The notes under the pieces were generated by a model, which ran no database searches, had not been told where the DNA came from, and saw only the letters and a list, made by a program, of their open reading frames with translations. The position numbers were made by a program, and so were the translations under genes. Positions 1 through 9,412 of a stretch of DNA of 33,488 nt are shown piece after piece (the stretch's first letter is position 1; each line of letters opens with the position of its first letter). The DNA is from Pseudomonadota bacterium (lineage in GTDB: Bacteria; Pseudomonadota; Gammaproteobacteria; Burkholderiales; Sulfuriferulaceae), in the NCBI GenBank assembly GCA_021786845.1, contig JAJYMO010000072.1, positions 1 to 33,488 of the forward strand. The letters run 5' to 3'.

Positions 1-587
1 CCACATCCCAACACTTGCATTGTGGCTTGCGTCAATGAGCACACACCTGTTGAACTGAGTGCCATGATTTCATCATAGGACGCCTGGTCGTGCATCACGA
101 CCAGCAAGCGGCCCAAATTTTTGAATAGACCCACCACAACTGCTTCTTCCGCATCTTTAAATTCGCTATGCCGTGCCAATCTCCTGCCAACCAGACTGGC
201 TCCCACCGCCTGCACCAATTCCTGACGTACTTGCTGCGCCGACCTTCCGCTCAACCCCTCGGCGAGCAGCATGGTCAGGGCAATGGTCTTTACCATATCG
301 AATCCAAGCAGAAAGATTGCTTTGGAAATGGTGGTTACCGGCGCGCCGGAAGCGGTTCGATAACCCGCAGTGTTCGCCACGCTCAGTATTTTTTGCGTGA
401 GGGCTATGTCAGACAGAATAAAATGCGCCAGGCTTTGTACCGCTTCATGGCTGGACGTGGCGATTCTCACCACATGGGAGACGGAACTGCCTAATGCGGG
501 CAATGCCGGATCACCCTGAATTTTTTGTAATAACAGTTTGCGCCGGTCAGTCGCTGCGTCTGTTTCTATTGAACCAAATTTTACCAC
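1..587 (-). CDS. HDOD-domain protein, 3' end beyond window
   Basis: This is a partial gene; its C-terminal part lies left of base 1. I translated the minus strand from a GTG at 587, with GGAG at 600-597 as a well-placed ribosome site; the frame is closed by a TAA about 50 bases further upstream. The protein starts VVKFGSIETDAATDRRK and then has the HDOD pattern: a segment like 'LPALGSSVSHVVRIA', followed by 'LSDIALTQKILSVANTAGY' and 'ISKAIFLLGFDMVKTIAL'. HDOD domains resemble HD phosphohydrolases but usually lack the catalytic residues and act in signalling, often with GGDEF/EAL or kinase modules. Any second domain would be outside the window. It follows aroB by 54 bases on the same strand and may be co-transcribed with it. 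Confidence 0.8.
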   Translation of the reverse strand, partial: MVKFGSIETDAATDRRKLLLQKIQGDPALPALGSSVSHVVRIATSSHEAVQSLAHFILSDIALTQKILSVANTAGYRTASGAPVTTISKAIFLLGFDMVKTIALTMLLAEGLSGRSAQQVRQELVQAVGASLVGRRLARHSEFKDAEEAVVVGLFKNLGRLLVVMHDQASYDEIMALSSTGVCSLTQATMQVLGC

Positions 588-641
588 GCCCAACTGCTCC
601 CTGTTTTCTTGTCTGGCATCGAATTTCTCGCAAAATCCGGA

Positions 642-1748
642 TTAAGGAAGGATGTGCTTGATCCGGGATGCGCTGCACGAATGCAATGTTTCAAGCAACA
701 AATGCTGTGCCACATCACTGCTTACCACGCCGTCACCTATTGCCCGCAACAGAACAAAACGAATCCGGCCGTCTTCCACTTTCTTGTCCAGTCCCATCCA
801 GCGCAAATAGGTTTCTACGCCCAAATCCGGTGCCACATCGGGCAATCCGGCAGCACAATACAGTGCCCGTATACGCGCCACATCGTCTTCAGTCAACCAA
901 CCCAAACGACGGGATAAATCTGCCGCCAGCATGGTGCCCGCCGCGACAGCTTCACCATGTAGCCAGTTGCCATAACCCATACCGGATTCGATGGCGTGGC
1001 CGAAAGTGTGTCCCAGATTCAGCAGCGCGCGCAGCCCGGATTCCCGTTCATCTTGCGCTACAATATTGGCTTTGATGGCACAGGACCGTTCAACGGCATA
1101 GCTTAAACATGCTGTATCCAAAGCCCGCAAAGCAGCCATATTATTTTCCAGCCACTCCAGAAATGCGATGTCAGCAATCAACCCATATTTAATCACCTCA
1201 GCCAGACCGGCGGACAGTTCTCTGGCGGGTAAAGTACGCAGGGTGTGTAAATCGGCGATCACCGCTTGCGGTTGGTAAAATGCCCCAATCATATTTTTAC
1301 CTAACGGATGATTGATGCCGGTTTTTCCTCCTACAGAAGAATCCACCTGCGCCAATAAAGTCGTCGGAATTTGGATGAAGGGCACCCCACGCAAGTAACA
1401 GGCTGCTGCAAACCCGGTCAAATCGCCGATCACTCCGCCGCCCAGTGCAATTAAAGTGGTTTTGCGTTCACAATGCGCCGTCAGTAACGCGTCGAAGATC
1501 AAGTTGAGCGTTTCCCAGTTTTTATAGACCTCGCCATCGGGCAGAATAATTTCCTGTACTGCGACACCAGTATCATGTAATGCATTGACCAAATTAGACA
1601 AATATAAGGGTGCTATCGTAGAATTGGTGACAACAGCCACCCGTGGCTGAGCCAGATGCGGCAACAATAAATCCACCTGCGTCAATAAACCGGAGCCAAT
1701 GTGGATAGGGTAACTGCGCTGACCCAGCGCAACATTCAATGTTTGCAT
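642..1748 (-). CDS. aroB: 3-dehydroquinate synthase
   Basis: AroB converts DAHP to 3-dehydroquinate in the second step of the shikimate pathway, in the cytosol, using NAD and a divalent metal. The 368-residue protein has the normal family length. Visible signatures are the NAD-binding glycine-rich stretch '[20 protein letters not shown]', the substrate loop '[20 protein letters not shown]', and the metal ligands in '[12 protein letters not shown]' and 'HGEAVAAG'. I start at ATG 1748 ([18 protein letters not shown]), the usual family N-terminus; an upstream in-frame ATG at 1823 would add 25 unlikely residues. In many proteobacteria aroK lies directly upstream; here fliR does. A perfect TATAAT lies 34 bases upstream, so it probably has its own promoter. 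Confidence 0.97.
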   Translation of the reverse strand: MQTLNVALGQRSYPIHIGSGLLTQVDLLLPHLAQPRVAVVTNSTIAPLYLSNLVNALHDTGVAVQEIILPDGEVYKNWETLNLIFDALLTAHCERKTTLIALGGGVIGDLTGFAAACYLRGVPFIQIPTTLLAQVDSSVGGKTGINHPLGKNMIGAFYQPQAVIADLHTLRTLPARELSAGLAEVIKYGLIADIAFLEWLENNMAALRALDTACLSYAVERSCAIKANIVAQDERESGLRALLNLGHTFGHAIESGMGYGNWLHGEAVAAGTMLAADLSRRLGWLTEDDVARIRALYCAAGLPDVAPDLGVETYLRWMGLDKKVEDGRIRFVLLRAIGDGVVSSDVAQHLLLETLHSCSASRIKHILP

Positions 1749-1781
1749 GGTTAAACCATTTTCAAAAATAAAACTTGTGCA

Positions 1782-1787
1782 ATTATA
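1782..1787 (-). promoter_or_regulatory. -10 box of probable aroB promoter
   Basis: The minus strand reads TATAAT here, 34 bases before the aroB ATG and inside the 123-base gap after fliR. No good -35 hexamer is found at 16-18 bases, so strength is uncertain. The position suggests aroB is transcribed apart from the flagellar operon. Confidence 0.45.
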
Positions 1788-1871
1788 ACGGATTGTGGCC
1801 GCAATCCCGAATCTGACGTACAAGAAGGTTTTGACTGCGAGCGCGAGCTTATGACTGCTAACCTTGACTGG

Positions 1872-2645
1872 CTATTGCTGAACGATCTGTTGCGTGAATT
1901 CCAGCCCCTGTTGTAAAACTTTTTGCACCGGCATCGCCAAATAGGGGAGCGTTAAAGCCAGAGTCAGAAACCCCACACCAATGGTGATCGGAAAGCCGAT
2001 GCCGAATAAATTGAGCTGGGGGGCTGCGCGGGTAAGAATACCTAGCGCAATGTTGGTAATCAGCAGTGCCGCAATGATGGGTAATGACAGTTGCACGCCA
2101 GCGTGCATGATGATGCCGCTCCAGTCCACCATTTGCAGGAAAATATGATTGCCGGGCCACATTCCTATGGGCAGTGTGTAAAAGCTGTCTATCAAATTTT
2201 TGATTAAAACCAGATGGCCATTGATGCTTAAAAAGACCAGTGTAGCAAGCAGCGTTAAAAATTGGCTGAGGACTGTCGTTTGACCTTGTGCTTGGGGATC
2301 AAAGAAGCTGGCAAAACTTAATCCCATGGTCATACTGATGATCGATCCAGCCATATCGACGGCGATAAAGGCGATATTCATGGCAAAACCCATTGCCGTG
2401 CCGATGATGAATTGTTGTATCAGGATGAGTATGCCGGGCAGTGAGGCCGGGTTGACATCAGGAAGATGGGTGAGATTGGGGGCAACGATGATCGCCAGGA
2501 GGACGCCCAATCCTATTTTGGCCATCACCGGTACGCTGTTGTGACCGAAAACAGGGGCCGTGCTGATTAAACCCAGGATGCGCGTTAATGGCCATAAAAA
2601 AGCACCCATCCAGGTATAAAGTGTGGCGGCTGTAAACGTAATCAT
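1872..2645 (-). CDS. fliR: flagellar export gate protein FliR
   Basis: FliR is an integral membrane part of the flagellar type III export gate, assembled with FliP and FliQ inside the MS-ring. The 257-residue protein is hydrophobic throughout, with about six membrane segments, and has typical FliR sequence such as 'ILGLISTAPVFGHNSVP' and 'KIGLGVLLAIIVAPNL'. I start at ATG 2645 (MITFTAATLYTWMGAFLWP); the longer frame from 2732 would overlap fliQ heavily. It is the last gene of the fli run and follows fliQ by 17 bases. No rho-independent terminator is obvious behind it. Confidence 0.95.
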   Translation of the reverse strand: MITFTAATLYTWMGAFLWPLTRILGLISTAPVFGHNSVPVMAKIGLGVLLAIIVAPNLTHLPDVNPASLPGILILIQQFIIGTAMGFAMNIAFIAVDMAGSIISMTMGLSFASFFDPQAQGQTTVLSQFLTLLATLVFLSINGHLVLIKNLIDSFYTLPIGMWPGNHIFLQMVDWSGIIMHAGVQLSLPIIAALLITNIALGILTRAAPQLNLFGIGFPITIGVGFLTLALTLPYLAMPVQKVLQQGLEFTQQIVQQ

Positions 2646-2662
2646 TGCTGCATAATGACCAT

Positions 2663-2932
2663 TTATCCCACCAGAGTCGGTAGGCTGGTGAACACTTCGC
2701 GCATATAATCGAGCATCACGGACAACATCCATGGGCCTGCCACGATGAGTGCGATGAAAATACCGACCAGTTTCGGGATAAACGATAACGTCGTTTCGTT
2801 GATTTGGGTCGCGGCCTGAAAAATGCTGACAATCAAGCCAACGACCAAGGCAACCAAAAGCATCGGTGCTGCAACCATCAGGGTGATTTCCATGGCGTGG
2901 CGGCCTAGTGTCATAACGCTTTCAGGAGTCAT
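2663..2932 (-). CDS. fliQ: flagellar export gate protein FliQ
   Basis: FliQ is a small membrane protein of the export gate. The 89 residues match the family length. Two hydrophobic helices are visible (about residues 16-40 and 52-72), with the characteristic 'LVVGLIVSIFQAATQINE' and 'LSFIPKLVGIF' segments. It lies between fliP, whose stop is 9 bases upstream, and fliR, in the normal order. Confidence 0.96.
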   Translation of the reverse strand: MTPESVMTLGRHAMEITLMVAAPMLLVALVVGLIVSIFQAATQINETTLSFIPKLVGIFIALIVAGPWMLSVMLDYMREVFTSLPTLVG

Positions 2933-2941
2933 TTTGATCCT

Positions 2942-3703
2942 TTAATAGAAACTCTGGGCAAGAGAGCCCATTAATAATTGCCACCCATCAACCAGTACAA
3001 ACAGCATAATTTTAAATGGTAGCGACACGATTGATGGCGCGACCATCATCATTCCCATGGACATCAGTACGCTGGCAACCACCATGTCGATGATCAGAAA
3101 GGGAATGGAAATGGCAAAGCCAATCTGGAATGCGGTTTTTAGTTCACTGGTCATGAAGGCGGGTACCAATATACGTAAAGGAATGTCTTCAGGGCCTTGT
3201 AATGCGGGGGTATTGGAAATTTTTACGAACAGGGCCAAATCTGTCTGGCGGGTTTGTTTCAGCATAAAGGCTTTGAGTGGCGCGCTGCCTTTGTCTATGG
3301 CAACCTGAAAGCTGATTTGATTTGCTGCAAAAGGTTGATAAGCCTCAGCGTATATTTTGTCGAATACCGGGCCCATGACGAATAAAGTTAGAAATAACGC
3401 CAGCCCGATTAACACCTGATTGGGTGGGGAAGTTTGGGTGCCCAAGGCTTGACGTAATAAAGAAAGCACAATAATGATGCGCGTAAAACTGGTCATCATC
3501 AATAATACGGCTGGCAAAAATGACAGGGAGGTAAGAAACAGTAGCGTTTGTATCGTTAATGAATAGGTTTGTCCGCCGCCCGCACCTGGCGCACTGGTAA
3601 AAGCCGGTAGCGCGGATGGTTCCGCCCAGGCGCCCAGCGGCATGAGGCTTAACAGGACGATCAGGCTGAAAATGCCATGACGGGGGCGCAGGAAAAAGGA
3701 CAT
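2942..3703 (-). CDS. fliP: flagellar export gate protein FliP
   Basis: FliP forms the core pore of the flagellar export gate with FliQ and FliR. The 253-residue product has a cleavable signal peptide at about residues 1-27 ending AWA, as usual for proteobacterial FliP. A membrane part follows, containing '[20 protein letters not shown]', '[20 protein letters not shown]' and the C-terminal '[19 protein letters not shown]'. These are family hallmarks. The gene follows fliO by 71 bases. Confidence 0.97.
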   Translation of the reverse strand: MSFFLRPRHGIFSLIVLLSLMPLGAWAEPSALPAFTSAPGAGGGQTYSLTIQTLLFLTSLSFLPAVLLMMTSFTRIIIVLSLLRQALGTQTSPPNQVLIGLALFLTLFVMGPVFDKIYAEAYQPFAANQISFQVAIDKGSAPLKAFMLKQTRQTDLALFVKISNTPALQGPEDIPLRILVPAFMTSELKTAFQIGFAISIPFLIIDMVVASVLMSMGMMMVAPSIVSLPFKIMLFVLVDGWQLLMGSLAQSFY

Positions 3704-3774
3704 AGTGATTAAATCTTGTTTAACGACTTGTTAATAAATAATTACTTTGCGTTGGTTATTCGCTTGAACAGTGT

Positions 3775-4203
3775 TCATTCGCGGCTTGCTCCCCGCATTT
3801 GTTTGAAGCGGGCCGACATGGCAGCAGAAAAAGTCTGGCGCATCTCGTTGGGATGATGGGTTGCCACAGGCTGGCGCGGCATGGTGATCAGTGTGCTGAT
3901 ATGCCCTGGCGCGACGCCGATGACGACCCATTGTTCGCCTACTTCCAGTAACAGAACCCGCTCCCGGCCACCCACGTTGAGTCCACTGATCATTTTGATG
4001 GCCGTATTGGTGGAGGTGTGGGTACTTAAATAGCGTTTTGCGAGCCATGCCGTGCCCATAATCAGCACCAGAATCACCAGTAAGCTTAGCGCGACTTGCA
4101 ACAGACTGAATGCAGACGATAGCGGACCTTCAGCATGGGTGGTGGTCGCCGCTTGAGCGAAGGTGGTGGTCCAAAACATCGATAAGGGGACAAGACGTTT
4201 CAT
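3775..4203 (-). CDS. fliO: flagellar biosynthesis protein FliO
   Basis: FliO is a bitopic membrane protein that helps assemble the FliP ring. The 142-residue product has an N-terminal hydrophobic stretch (residues 1-19), one transmembrane helix (about 31-52, rich in Leu/Val/Ile) and a cytoplasmic domain with the FliO/MopB pattern 'ISGLNVGGRERVLLLEVGEQ'. Its ATG overlaps the fliN stop as ATGA, which indicates translational coupling. FliO is poorly conserved; the assignment rests on topology, that motif and its place between fliN and fliP. Confidence 0.9.
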   Translation of the reverse strand: MKRLVPLSMFWTTTFAQAATTTHAEGPLSSAFSLLQVALSLLVILVLIMGTAWLAKRYLSTHTSTNTAIKMISGLNVGGRERVLLLEVGEQWVVIGVAPGHISTLITMPRQPVATHHPNEMRQTFSAAMSARFKQMRGASRE

Positions 4204-4628
4204 TTGTTCAGTTTGCGAATGCGCTCTGCAGGACTGATGATATCGGTGACGCGTATGCCAAATTTATCGTTGACCACGACGACTTCGCCTTGTGCGATTA
4301 AAAAGCCATTGATCAGTATGTCCATGGGTTCACCAGCCATTCCGGCTAATTCTACCACTGAGCCTTGAGCGAGTTGCAACAGGTTTTTGATCGCAATTTT
4401 GGTGCGCCCGAGTTCTACGGTCAGCTGTACGGGGATGTCTAAAATAAAATCAATGTCATTATGCGTCTCCGTTGTGCCGCCACTGCTGCTGAGTTCCTTG
4501 AAGATGGACTGGGAACTGTTATTCGAAGTGGTCTCCGGCTTTGCGTCAGCCGGCGTTGCGTCAGCAGCCGTCTGTTCGGCCATTGCAGCACCCCAATCGT
4601 CCATTATTGCGTCAGTATCTTCGCTCAT
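4200..4628 (-). CDS. fliN: flagellar motor switch protein FliN
   Basis: FliN forms the lower part of the C-ring with FliM and helps deliver export substrates. The 142-residue protein has an acidic, Ala/Thr/Ser-rich N-terminal extension of about 60 residues, then a SPOA domain: 'DIPVQLTVELGRTKIAIKNL' through 'DKFGIRVTDIISPAERI'. Its start overlaps the fliM stop (ATGA) and its stop overlaps the fliO start, so fliM, fliN and fliO are coupled. Confidence 0.96.
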   Translation of the reverse strand: MSEDTDAIMDDWGAAMAEQTAADATPADAKPETTSNNSSQSIFKELSSSGGTTETHNDIDFILDIPVQLTVELGRTKIAIKNLLQLAQGSVVELAGMAGEPMDILINGFLIAQGEVVVVNDKFGIRVTDIISPAERIRKLNK

Positions 4629-5623
4629 GATTTACCTCCTCCTACAGCATCTGACGTCGTATATGAAATCAGTTTTTCCACACGGAGTGCATACTGCCCA
4701 TGCAGTGTACCATAGGTGCATTCCATGACGGGGACTTGATCGACAGTGGCGAGTATGGTGGAAGGGATGTTGAGCGGGATGATATCGCCGACCTGCATAT
4801 TCAGGATATGACCAAAAGTACTGTCGGCAACACCCATGTTAGCGACAATTTCCACTTCGGCAGTTTGAATTTGTTGCGTCATCAAACGGGTCCAGCGCTT
4901 GTCTATATCCAGCGTCTCGCCTTGCAGGCTGCTGCTGAGTATGTCGCGTATGGGTTCTATCATGGAATAAGGCATACAACAATGAATTTCACCTTGCGAC
5001 GGACCGATTTCAACCGTGAACGTCGTTGTCACAACCACTTCATTGGGGGTGGCGATATTGGCAAACTGGGTATTCATCTCTGATCGCATGTATTCAAATT
5101 CGATAGGGTAAATGTGCGCCCAGGCTTTCTCGTAATTTTCGAAGAAAATATTCAAAATGCGTTGAATGATGCGTTGTTCTGTTTGCGTAAAATCCCGCCC
5201 TTCAACTCGGGTATGGAAACGGCCATCGCCGCCAAACAGGTTGTCGATAATCAGAAAGACCAGCGTCGGATCGAATACAATTAATGCGGTGCCGCGTAAT
5301 GGTTTGATTTGCACCAGATTAAGGTTTGTTGGCACGACCAGATTGCGAATAAACTCGCTGTATTTGGAAACTTTAACCGGGCCGGTTGTTATTTCTGCCG
5401 TGCGTCGCATAAATCCGAATAAACCAATACGAAATAAACGGGCAAAACGTTCATTGATGATTTCCAGTGTGGGCATCCGCCCACGTACAATACGTTCCTG
5501 TGTGGCCAGGTTATACGGTTGTACGCCAGAGGTGTCTACCGGTGCTTTGTCCTCATCCTGCTCACCGGTGACCCCTTTGAGTAAGGCATCGACCTCGTCT
5601 TGCGAAAGGAAATTTTCTGCCAT
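4625..5623 (-). CDS. fliM: flagellar motor switch protein FliM
   Basis: FliM is the C-ring switch subunit that binds phosphorylated CheY and changes rotation direction. The 332-residue product has the N-terminal CheY-binding peptide 'LSQDEVDALLKGVTGE', a CheC-like middle domain containing 'DNLFGGDGRFHTRVEGRDFT', and a C-terminal SPOA domain that ends near 'VPVMECTYGTLHGQYALRVE'. Length and order of parts are normal. It is coupled to fliN by a 4-base overlap and follows fliL by 20 bases. Confidence 0.97.
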   Translation of the reverse strand: MAENFLSQDEVDALLKGVTGEQDEDKAPVDTSGVQPYNLATQERIVRGRMPTLEIINERFARLFRIGLFGFMRRTAEITTGPVKVSKYSEFIRNLVVPTNLNLVQIKPLRGTALIVFDPTLVFLIIDNLFGGDGRFHTRVEGRDFTQTEQRIIQRILNIFFENYEKAWAHIYPIEFEYMRSEMNTQFANIATPNEVVVTTTFTVEIGPSQGEIHCCMPYSMIEPIRDILSSSLQGETLDIDKRWTRLMTQQIQTAEVEIVANMGVADSTFGHILNMQVGDIIPLNIPSTILATVDQVPVMECTYGTLHGQYALRVEKLISYTTSDAVGGGKS

Positions 5624-5643
5624 GATAGCGCTGGTGTAAGTCT

Positions 5644-6171
5644 TTATTGAATGATAAATGAAGTGAAGAATACCCCTGAGACTTTTTGCGGATCGCCCGC
5701 TGGGTCAAAGGGTTTATTGATCGTACTGATAATTTCTCTGGTAAGCTGATTTTTACCTGCTTCGGTGAGCAAGTCAGAGGCTTTTTGATTCGATAACAGG
5801 AGCAAAATACGGTCTCTGACCTGAGGCATATGCGCTTTAATCGTGTCCGCGTCTTTTTCGTCTGGAACTTGCAGGGTGAGCGTAACCTGTAAATATTTGT
5901 CTCCTTCGTCAGGGGATAAATTTACCGTAAAGTTGTCAAGTGAAAGAAACACGGGGGGAGCCAAGTCTTCTTTTTTTGCGACAGTCGGGTTGTTGCCGGG
6001 CTTATGCATAAAAAAATAAGCCGCAGCACTGCCCCCGGCGATCAGCAATACAAGCACCACACCAGCGATAATCAGCATTTTTTTCTTCGGTTTGCCTGCG
6101 GGTGTTTCTGTCGTCTCTGCTTCTGTTGCAACGGATTTTGCGGAGGTAGATTTGGGTGACGCTTGAGCCAT
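5644..6171 (-). CDS. fliL: flagellar basal body protein FliL
   Basis: FliL is an inner-membrane protein around the stator that supports torque. The 175-residue protein has a Ser/Thr/Lys-rich cytoplasmic N-terminus, a basic KPKKK stop signal, one transmembrane helix (about residues 31-54) and a periplasmic domain with the FliL pattern 'FTVNLSPDEGDKYLQVTLTL', followed by 'RDRILLLLSNQKASDLLTEA' and a terminal 'FTSFIIQ'. The position between fliK and fliM is standard. Confidence 0.95.
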   Translation of the reverse strand: MAQASPKSTSAKSVATEAETTETPAGKPKKKMLIIAGVVLVLLIAGGSAAAYFFMHKPGNNPTVAKKEDLAPPVFLSLDNFTVNLSPDEGDKYLQVTLTLQVPDEKDADTIKAHMPQVRDRILLLLSNQKASDLLTEAGKNQLTREIISTINKPFDPAGDPQKVSGVFFTSFIIQ

Positions 6172-6232
6172 TTTCTAATCCTTGGTTGAGCAGTGAAAGA
6201 GATGTTTTTCACGCACGTATTGTAACGAGAAG

Positions 6233-7435
6233 TTAGACAAAGGTGTTGACTAAACCCTGTCCGGTAATGGTTTTCCCGGAAATATTTATTGTTGTGTCGA
6301 TTCCGGTGGCTCGGGCTGTATTCAAAGTTTGAAATGTACGTGAATCAGGTTGTCCATTTTGTTGATGATTCTGATGACCGGACATATTCGCATGGACATT
6401 GGTTTGCCCTAACTGGATCCCTGCGTTGTTCAGCATTTCGTGCAGTTTTGGCATGGCTGCTTCGATGGCTAATCGGACGTCGGGTTGCGCAGAGATAAAG
6501 GTCGCGTTGGCCTGGTTATTTGTTACATTCAAAACGATTTGCAGCGGACCCAGGTCAGGGGGGTTGAGAGACAGCGACGCGGTTTGTTCCGCTCCGCCAA
6601 CCATCCAGACGATTTTTTCGCCCAATGCATGGTCCCATGCCGAGGTACCAACTTGCGGTGACAGTCCCGACCCGGTTGTGAGTACAGCATTTTGCGCCAG
6701 ATTCGCCATCATTGCCGGGTTCGGTAAAAGTTGACTTGTTGCAGCAACCGGCAAGGCCAATGGCAGAAGCGTGTCACTCTTTTGCGTTGTGGTGAGTTGG
6801 GGGGCGATGCTGGTCAGTATTGCTGGTTTTATGCTGTCAGTGGGTTGCCCCTGGGCTTGCGGCGCGGCCTGCAAAGTGGGGGTGTTAACACTGGTATTGT
6901 TTGTGGGCTTGGGCGTGGGTGAGGCCAAAACAGCTGTTGCTTCCTGTGGGTGTCCTGTCTCGACGGGCAAATGAGATGCTGCCGCAATATTGGCGGGAGC
7001 GATGCCAGACAGAGGGAGGGTAATCACGGCGGGGGGGCTGGTCACGGCGGCGTTTCCGGTCACCGCAATATTGCTCCTTGTCACAGCAGCGTCGCTCGTC
7101 GCAGCAGGCGTGGTCTGTGTTGCCGTTTGGTAATTCCCCATCATTGCCAACAGCTCGGCAGATATGGGTGGCAAGCTGGTTTGCAATGGCGGCGCTGATT
7201 GTGTGGGGTCGGGTGACTGAGCAGCGCTTGTCGCTTTTTTGGTTTTGTCAGTGGGTGCTGTTTGTGGCGAAGGCGAATTTGTATTGGGTGCGCTGGCCTT
7301 TGCATCCTGTTGCTGCGTCATCTCATTTGAGAGTACCTGATTGAATGCGCCGTCAGACGTTCCGCCGCCGGATTGCTTGTCTTGCGCAGCGGGTGGCGTG
7401 GTGGCTTGGGTGACAGGGAGAAGTGGCATGGTCAT
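6233..7435 (-). CDS. fliK: flagellar hook-length control protein FliK
   Basis: FliK is a secreted ruler that sets hook length and switches export specificity. I start at ATG 7435, which has AGGA six bases upstream and gives about 400 residues; the open frame reaches back to 7522 but would overlap fliJ. The first two thirds are low-complexity, rich in Ala, Thr, Pro, Gln and Ser, as expected for the ruler. The C-terminal hook domain is recognisable by 'ASLSLNPPDLGPLQIVLNVT' and 'RLAIEAAMPKLHEMLNNAGI'. The sequence between is too variable to align by eye. Confidence 0.93.
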   Translation of the reverse strand: MTMPLLPVTQATTPPAAQDKQSGGGTSDGAFNQVLSNEMTQQQDAKASAPNTNSPSPQTAPTDKTKKATSAAQSPDPTQSAPPLQTSLPPISAELLAMMGNYQTATQTTPAATSDAAVTRSNIAVTGNAAVTSPPAVITLPLSGIAPANIAAASHLPVETGHPQEATAVLASPTPKPTNNTSVNTPTLQAAPQAQGQPTDSIKPAILTSIAPQLTTTQKSDTLLPLALPVAATSQLLPNPAMMANLAQNAVLTTGSGLSPQVGTSAWDHALGEKIVWMVGGAEQTASLSLNPPDLGPLQIVLNVTNNQANATFISAQPDVRLAIEAAMPKLHEMLNNAGIQLGQTNVHANMSGHQNHQQNGQPDSRTFQTLNTARATGIDTTINISGKTITGQGLVNTFV

Positions 7436-7460
7436 TGGGTTATCCTGGAATTTAACCTCA

Positions 7461-7931
7461 TCACTTTTGCCCCGTTGCAGGGCCATAGGGATGGGGTCTG
7501 TTCGCCAGCATTCTGCTGGCATGTTCGTCGGTTAATTTTTGCTCGCGACGTACTGTTTTCAGTTGGGTTTGTCGTTGTGCACGTTGAGCAAGGGTATCAA
7601 AAGACATGCGTTTTTGTTCAGCTGTTTGCCAGGCTTTGCGTTCAATCTCTATGGCGGTGAGTGCCTGCTGCACAATGGCTTGTTGCCCACTAATGGCGTC
7701 TTCGAGCTTGGTCAAAAAGACCCTGAAATTATGGTGGTCATTGATACTCAGACCGGTCGTCAGGCCTCGCTGGTAACGTTGCGTATAGTCATCACGATAC
7801 TGTTGTAATGTGGTCAGTTTCTGTTCATTTTCCTGATGGTTGCGAACGGCAAGACCGAGGCGTTTGGCGAACTTGTTCACGTCTTTGTTTGCTAATTCTA
7901 TGAGCGTTTGAATTGCCAGATGTTGCGCCAT
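7461..7931 (-). CDS. fliJ: flagellar export chaperone FliJ
   Basis: FliJ is a soluble coiled-coil stalk protein of the FliH-FliI-FliJ export ATPase. The 156-residue product is rich in Gln, Lys, Arg and Glu, with helical heptads over most of its length (for example 'RNHQENEQKLTTLQQYRDDY' and 'RAQRQTQLKTVRREQKLTDE'). It resembles a coiled-coil hairpin. Identification rests on composition, length and place between fliI and fliK. Confidence 0.92.
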   Translation of the reverse strand: MAQHLAIQTLIELANKDVNKFAKRLGLAVRNHQENEQKLTTLQQYRDDYTQRYQRGLTTGLSINDHHNFRVFLTKLEDAISGQQAIVQQALTAIEIERKAWQTAEQKRMSFDTLAQRAQRQTQLKTVRREQKLTDEHASRMLANRPHPYGPATGQK

Positions 7932-8008
7932 CGTGAATACCTCAAGAAAATGTGCCCGCTCAGCCAGAATAACATTTTACCCATTGTAATCTGATTTTAG
8001 TGATTCAA

Positions 8009-9412
8009 TCACTCAAACAGAGCGGAAAGTTGCCCTAAACTCATTTGAATACCAGCTTGTTCATCGATATTTTGTTGTAAAAAGGACTGCATTTTCGGAT
8101 ATTTGGCGATGGCTTCATCCAGTATCGGGTTGCTGCCTGCGCTGTATGCGCCGACGCTGATCAGGTCATGGTTGCGCTGGTAGCTGGAGTAGAGTTGTTT
8201 TAGTCGTCGTGCCTGCTGTTGGTGCAAGGGTGTTGTAATGTTATGCATGGCGCGGCTAATGGATTGCTCAATGTCGATGGCCGGATAATGGCCGCTTTCG
8301 GCCAAATTACGGTCCAGAACGATGTGTCCGTCCAATATGGCGCGTGCGGCGTCGGCGATGGGGTCTTGTTGGTCGTCACCTTCCGTGAGTACAGTATAGA
8401 ATGCGGTAATGGAACCGCCACCCACTTTGCCATTTCCGGCACGTTCTACCAGCGTGGGCAGCTTCGCAAACACGGATGGCGGGTAGCCCTTCGTCGCCGG
8501 TGGTTCGCCGATAGCCAGTGCAATTTCGCGTTGCGCCATCGCATAGCGGGTAAGCGAATCCATAATTAATAGTACATGCTGGCCTTGATCGCGAAAATGT
8601 TCTGCAATCGTGGTCGCATAAGCGGCGCCTTGCAGTCGCATTAAGGCGGGCGTATCGGCGGGGGCGGCGATTACGATGGCGCGCGCCATGCCTTGCGTGC
8701 CAAGAATTTGCTCAATGAATTCCTTGACCTCGCGGCCACGTTCACCGATAAGTCCAACAACAATAATGTCGGCATTGGTATAACGCGCCATCATGCCGAG
8801 TAACACACTTTTCCCCACACCAGACCCGGCAAACAACCCCATGCGTTGTCCCCGTCCGACGGTAAGCAGCGAGTTAATGGCACGCACACCCACATCCAGG
8901 ATGTCTGAAATGGGCGCGCGGTTCAGGGGGTTGGTCGCTCGTGTGCTCAATGGCGCCGTCTCCATGGACGGCAGCGGCCCCAAGCGGTCCAGCGGACGGC
9001 CTGCGCCATCCAGTACCCGGCCTAACAGGGCCCTGCCCACAGGCAGGTGACGCGTGCGATCCACCGCGCGTCGTTTGGGTGCCGCGCCGGTGAACAGGTC
9101 TGGCGTAATCAGCGGAGGCTCTAATGGCAACACCAGGGTGCCGGGAATGATCCCCTCGACATCGCTTTGTGGCATCAGGAACAAACGGTCATGATCGAAG
9201 CCGACGACTTCGGCTTCCAGTCGCGCGCCAGATGGCAGGGGAATGACGCAAGCGCTGCCGACAGGTAATTTCAAGCCCACGGCTTCCATGACCAACCCTG
9301 CAACCCGTGTCACGCGTCCGGCCACCTGTACCGAATCCGTTGTCTCCAGCAGATGGTTGCAATTGTTAAGGTAGGCTTTCCAGAAATCGCTGTGACGGAC
9401 AATCGCATTCAT
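8009..9412 (-). CDS. fliI: flagellum-specific export ATPase FliI
   Basis: FliI is the hexameric ATPase that prepares substrates for the flagellar type III export gate; it is related to F1-ATPase beta. The product is 467 residues. Walker A is GSGVGKS at residues 196-202, Walker B is LLIMDS at 281-286, and the neighbouring '[16 protein letters not shown]' and '[20 protein letters not shown]' are typical of the T3SS ATPases. I start at ATG 9412 ([11 protein letters not shown]), whose ATGA overlaps the fliH stop; the frame open to 9514 would intrude into fliH. A 15-base palindrome (AGTGATT c AATCACT) spans its stop codon region at 7999-8013. Confidence 0.97.
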   Translation of the reverse strand: MNAIVRHSDFWKAYLNNCNHLLETTDSVQVAGRVTRVAGLVMEAVGLKLPVGSACVIPLPSGARLEAEVVGFDHDRLFLMPQSDVEGIIPGTLVLPLEPPLITPDLFTGAAPKRRAVDRTRHLPVGRALLGRVLDGAGRPLDRLGPLPSMETAPLSTRATNPLNRAPISDILDVGVRAINSLLTVGRGQRMGLFAGSGVGKSVLLGMMARYTNADIIVVGLIGERGREVKEFIEQILGTQGMARAIVIAAPADTPALMRLQGAAYATTIAEHFRDQGQHVLLIMDSLTRYAMAQREIALAIGEPPATKGYPPSVFAKLPTLVERAGNGKVGGGSITAFYTVLTEGDDQQDPIADAARAILDGHIVLDRNLAESGHYPAIDIEQSISRAMHNITTPLHQQQARRLKQLYSSYQRNHDLISVGAYSAGSNPILDEAIAKYPKMQSFLQQNIDEQAGIQMSLGQLSALFE

